A DNA stretch of 64,000 nucleotides, from positions 1-64,000 of the forward strand of contig NZ_JAAJTJ010000006.1 of the NCBI RefSeq assembly GCF_011030405.1, given 5' to 3'. Below, piece by piece: positions 62,974-64,000 of the stretch. The position numbers and the translations under genes are program-made. The number at the start of each line of letters is the position of its first letter. The stretch's first letter is position 1. This DNA comes from Parapedobacter sp. SGR-10 (GTDB lineage: Bacteria > Bacteroidota > Bacteroidia > Sphingobacteriales > Sphingobacteriaceae). Under the pieces are notes generated by a model. That model made no database searches. It was not told the origin of the DNA and saw nothing but the letters and a program-made list of their open reading frames with translations.

Positions 62974-63405
62974 TTAGTTGTTAACGTTATTTACACTATC
63001 TACTACCAAAGTCACGTGGTTTGAGCGCTTGCGGATTCTGTAACCACGACCTTGTGGTGCGGGGCGCAATCTTTTCAACTGACGACCACCACCTACAGAT
63101 ACCTCTTTTACGAATAGCGCACTATCTTCCAAAGAAGCACCCTCGTTTTTAGCTTCCCAGTTTTTGATTGCCGACAATAACAATTTTTCTACACGAGCTG
63201 CAGCTTCTTTACCTGAGTGTTTCAAGATATACAAAGCTGTTTCCACTTTTTCGCCACGGATAAGATCCACTACCAAGCGCATTTTGCGCGGTGAGGTAGG
63301 GCAATTCAATAATTTGGCAGTAGAAGCTCCTCCTACTTGAGCTTTTTCCTGCTCTTTACGCTGTCTGATCAAGACAGATTTTTTGAGTTTTTTTGTTGCT
63401 TCCAT
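62974..63405 (-). CDS. rplV: Ribosomal protein L22
   Basis: A 143-residue protein lining the exit tunnel; [20 protein letters not shown] and [20 protein letters not shown] are diagnostic. The basic N-terminal extension of about 25 residues is longer than in E. coli. Confidence 0.97.
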   Translation of the reverse strand: MEATKKLKKSVLIRQRKEQEKAQVGGASTAKLLNCPTSPRKMRLVVDLIRGEKVETALYILKHSGKEAAARVEKLLLSAIKNWEAKNEGASLEDSALFVKEVSVGGGRQLKRLRPAPQGRGYRIRKRSNHVTLVVDSVNNVNN

Positions 63406-63411
63406 TACCTA

Positions 63412-63678
63412 TTATTTTTTCTTTTCTGCGTGGCCTCTGAATGTACGCGTAGGCGCAAACTCACCAAGCTTGTGACCAACCATGTTCTCTGTTACATACA
63501 CAGGAATGAATTTGTTCCCGTTGTGCACTGCGAAGGTATGACCGACAAAATCAGGTGAGATCATTGATCGGCGAGACCATGTCTTGATAACTGACTTTTT
63601 GTTGGTTTCATTCTGGGAAAGAACTTTTCTTTCCAAGTTATGATCGATATAAGGACCTTTTTTAATTGAACGAGCCAT
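63412..63678 (-). CDS. rpsS: Ribosomal protein S19
   Basis: An 88-residue protein; [37 protein letters not shown] and [15 protein letters not shown] are diagnostic. Its ATG shares a base with the rplB stop. Confidence 0.98.
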   Translation of the reverse strand: MARSIKKGPYIDHNLERKVLSQNETNKKSVIKTWSRRSMISPDFVGHTFAVHNGNKFIPVYVTENMVGHKLGEFAPTRTFRGHAEKKK

Positions 63679-64000
63679 TATTTTTTCCTTCTTTCAATGA
63701 TGTAACGATTCGATATTTTCTTCTTAGCACGTGTCTTGAAGCCTTTAGCCAACACGCCTGTACGTGAGCGAGGATGACCTCCTGAAGTACGGCCTTCACC
63801 ACCACCCATTGGGTGATCTACTGGGTTCATCGCCACACCGCGTACGCGAGGACGACGTCCCAAGTGACGTTTACGACCAGCTTTACCCAATACTTGGTTA
63901 GCTTTCTCCGCATTCGATACCGAACCGATAGTTGCTACACAGGTTGCAAGGATCATACGTGTCTCGCCCGAAGGCAATTTGATGATGGCATACTTGCCGT
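63678..64000 (-). CDS. rplB: Ribosomal protein L2, C-terminal part (start outside window)
   Basis: The last ~106 residues of L2, continuing off the window. [20 protein letters not shown] followed by [17 protein letters not shown] is the L2 signature near the peptidyl-transferase centre, with the conserved histidine in NPVDHP. The full protein should be about 274 residues; the missing part, rplW, rplD, rplC and rpsJ should lie further right. Confidence 0.96.
   Translation of the reverse strand, partial: GKYAIIKLPSGETRMILATCVATIGSVSNAEKANQVLGKAGRKRHLGRRPRVRGVAMNPVDHPMGGGEGRTSGGHPRSRTGVLAKGFKTRAKKKISNRYIIERRKK

Overview
The window looks like chromosome from a Sphingobacterium/Pedobacter-type member of the Bacteroidota. 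The evidence is two SusC/SusD loci, Bacteroidota-only families (DUF2480, DUF3108, DUF3109, IPExxxVDY), promoters with the Bacteroidota TAnnTTTG -7 element, an arginine cluster with a succinylornithine-type carbamoyltransferase, and an L17 with an acidic tail. No rRNA, tRNA, CRISPR array, prophage or transposase was seen.

Layout. (1) 1-7.5 kb, + strand: the end of a UvrD-type helicase, a lone antitoxin-like small gene, a PpiD/SurA-type isomerase, DUF2480/3108/3109 proteins, a polyprenyl synthase and a TerC membrane protein. (2) 7.6-19.7 kb: a beta-mannan utilisation locus in two minus-strand units. SusC-SusD-TIG lipoprotein bind and import; GH26 mannanase, GPH symporter, GH130 phosphorylase and mannobiose 2-epimerase form the catabolic unit. 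An AraC regulator lies between them. An identical 19-bp palindrome sits upstream of both units, 19 bp from each -7 box, and a diverged copy lies upstream of the regulator. (3) 19.8-24.9 kb: argD-argF'-argB-proC-argE. (4) 24.9-29.7 kb: rnc, fabF, acpP, an IPExxxVDY protein and pyk. (5) 29.6-33.6 kb: a repeat-rich region with an unexplained HEPN-domain protein/unknown-protein pair, an XRE regulator, and about 1.1 kb of non-coding hairpin DNA.

(6) 33.6-36.2 kb: a histidine kinase and OmpR-type response regulator. (7) 36.2-45.3 kb: a second glycan locus, ECF sigma - FecR - SusC (with STN domain) - SusD - fasciclin/CBM-like lipoprotein - GH16. Upstream regions of the sigma gene and susD are near-duplicates, and a short core of them recurs before susC. 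(8) 45.5-50.5 kb: an FMN alpha-hydroxy-acid oxidase, metE behind a SAM-I riboswitch, and a RES-Xre toxin-antitoxin pair. (9) 50.6-64 kb: the ribosomal S10/spc/alpha cluster on the minus strand, from rplQ back to a truncated rplB, including rpmJ and rpmD.

The regulatory DNA and intergenic structure are the least described part: shared operators in each glycan locus, heptanucleotide-periodic spacers in several intergenic gaps, a hairpin repeat family with a conserved 27-nt loop (one copy inside the ribosomal operon), and a stretch able to fold into two mutually exclusive 13-bp hairpins. The HEPN/unknown pair is the most plausible undescribed protein system, but its function cannot be read from the sequence. 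All family calls rest on motif recognition by eye.
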